Part shown: positions 5,413-5,897 of the stretch, piece after piece | Layout: every line of letters begins with the position of its first letter | Numbering within the stretch: position 1 is the first letter of the stretch | NCBI GenBank assembly: GCA_016196785.1 | Contig: JACPXA010000151.1 | Location: forward strand, 1 to 5,897 | Origin: Elusimicrobiota bacterium | GTDB taxonomy: Bacteria; Elusimicrobiota; Elusimicrobia; 2-01-FULL-59-12; JACPXA01 | Direction of reading: 5' to 3' | Length of the DNA stretch: 5,897 nt | Made by a program: the position numbers and the translations under genes | Notes under the pieces: generated by a model | The model's database searches: none | The model's input: only the letters and a program-made list of their open reading frames with translations | What the model was told of the DNA's origin: nothing

Positions 5413-5897
5413 CAAACGGGCGCTGATCGGTCTGGGGATCGGAGCGGTTTGTCTCTATTTCGCCCTGCGTGGACTCCACCTCCACGAGGTGCTGACGTCG
5501 TTGGCTCAGGCGGATTATCGCTGGATGTTTCCCGCCGCGGTGGCCTATAGTGTGGGCTTCCTGTTCCGCACGTGGCGGTGGCAGGTACTTTTAAGTCCTT
5601 TGGGTGCGGTGGCGGGGAAACACCTCTTCGCGTTCCTCATGATTGGCTTCCTTGCGAATAACCTGCTTCCCTTACGTGCCGGGGAATTGGTTCGCGCCCA
5701 CCTCACTGGGACACGCATGCGAATCTCTCGCAGCGCCACCCTCGCTACGGTGCTGGTAGAGCGAACCTGCGACGGGTTGAGCTTTGCCGTGCTCTTCCTG
5801 ATCACCACCTGGTTTTTACCATTCCCTCCTGTGCTCAGACGCAGCGCTTGGATTCTCGCCATCCTGTGTGTGGCGGCGTTCGTCGTCTTCCATCGGG
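5405..5897 (+). CDS. Lysylphosphatidylglycerol synthase TM region / flippase-like membrane protein, 3'-truncated by window edge
   Basis: The frame is open from ATG 5405 to the right edge (164 complete codons), starting MSNKRALIGLGIGAV. It matches the N-terminal half of the LPG_synthase_TM (UPF0104, AglD/MprF flippase-like) family of integral membrane proteins. Evidence is an N-terminal TM (about 6-21), then FRTWRWQVLLSPLG (54-67), NNLLPLRAGELVRAHL (85-100) and SRSATLATVLVERTCDG (108-124), the latter two being the characteristic conserved segments, followed by further hydrophobic helices (125-139, 148-163). Family members move lipids or lipid-linked sugars across the membrane or are of unknown function, and many occur beside glycosyltransferase or polysaccharide genes. 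The start overlaps the end of the preceding gene by 8 nt (ATGAGTAA), which points to translational coupling; no strong SD is seen. The family call is solid, but the substrate is unknown. The missing C-terminal half could alter the assignment, for example if a catalytic domain is fused. Confidence 0.85.
   Translation, partial: MSNKRALIGLGIGAVCLYFALRGLHLHEVLTSLAQADYRWMFPAAVAYSVGFLFRTWRWQVLLSPLGAVAGKHLFAFLMIGFLANNLLPLRAGELVRAHLTGTRMRISRSATLATVLVERTCDGLSFAVLFLITTWFLPFPPVLRRSAWILAILCVAAFVVFHR

Overview
The window reads as one densely packed, plus-strand gene cluster from a Gram-negative (diderm), GC-rich bacterium. An outer-membrane secretin of the type IV pilus kind implies two membranes. Short palindromic repeats that translate to peptides such as VIPAQARMQS and PPPSPFTKGGG are a type often seen in Nitrospirota (Nitrospira-like) and some delta/gammaproteobacterial genomes. 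The lineage guess rests on style only and is tentative.

Layout: (1) 1-1554, the C-terminal 517 codons of a PilQ-type secretin, cut by the left edge. (2) 1581-3257, a 558-residue polytopic membrane protein of the Wzy/WaaL/PglL (O-antigen ligase/polymerase) superfamily with a C-terminal TPR region. (3) 3262-5412, a second and larger protein (716 residues) of the same architecture. (4) 5405-5897, the first 164 codons of a lysylphosphatidylglycerol-synthase-TM/flippase-like integral membrane protein, cut by the right edge. Spacings are 26 nt, 4 nt and an 8-nt overlap, so the four genes look co-transcribed. There is no gene-free stretch over 300 bases, and I see no terminator, promoter, RNA gene or CRISPR array.

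How the genes may work together: a pilus secretin followed by two tandem Wzy_C-TPR proteins and a flippase-like protein suggests a glycan polymerisation or transfer step in the periplasm, perhaps pilin or surface glycosylation or exopolysaccharide assembly. The linkage to pili is inferred from gene order only.

The most unusual content is repeat DNA carried inside the two Wzy-TPR genes without breaking frame. One palindromic element (left end GTCATTCCCG, right end GAATNCAGTCT) occurs once as a 30-bp copy in gene 2. It occurs again in gene 3 as a 108-bp copy whose loop has been filled by a second, multi-armed palindromic element. A separate CCCCCTTT/AAAGGGGG hairpin followed by a run of nine Gs lies in gene 2. 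One- or two-base slippage in that run would truncate the protein.
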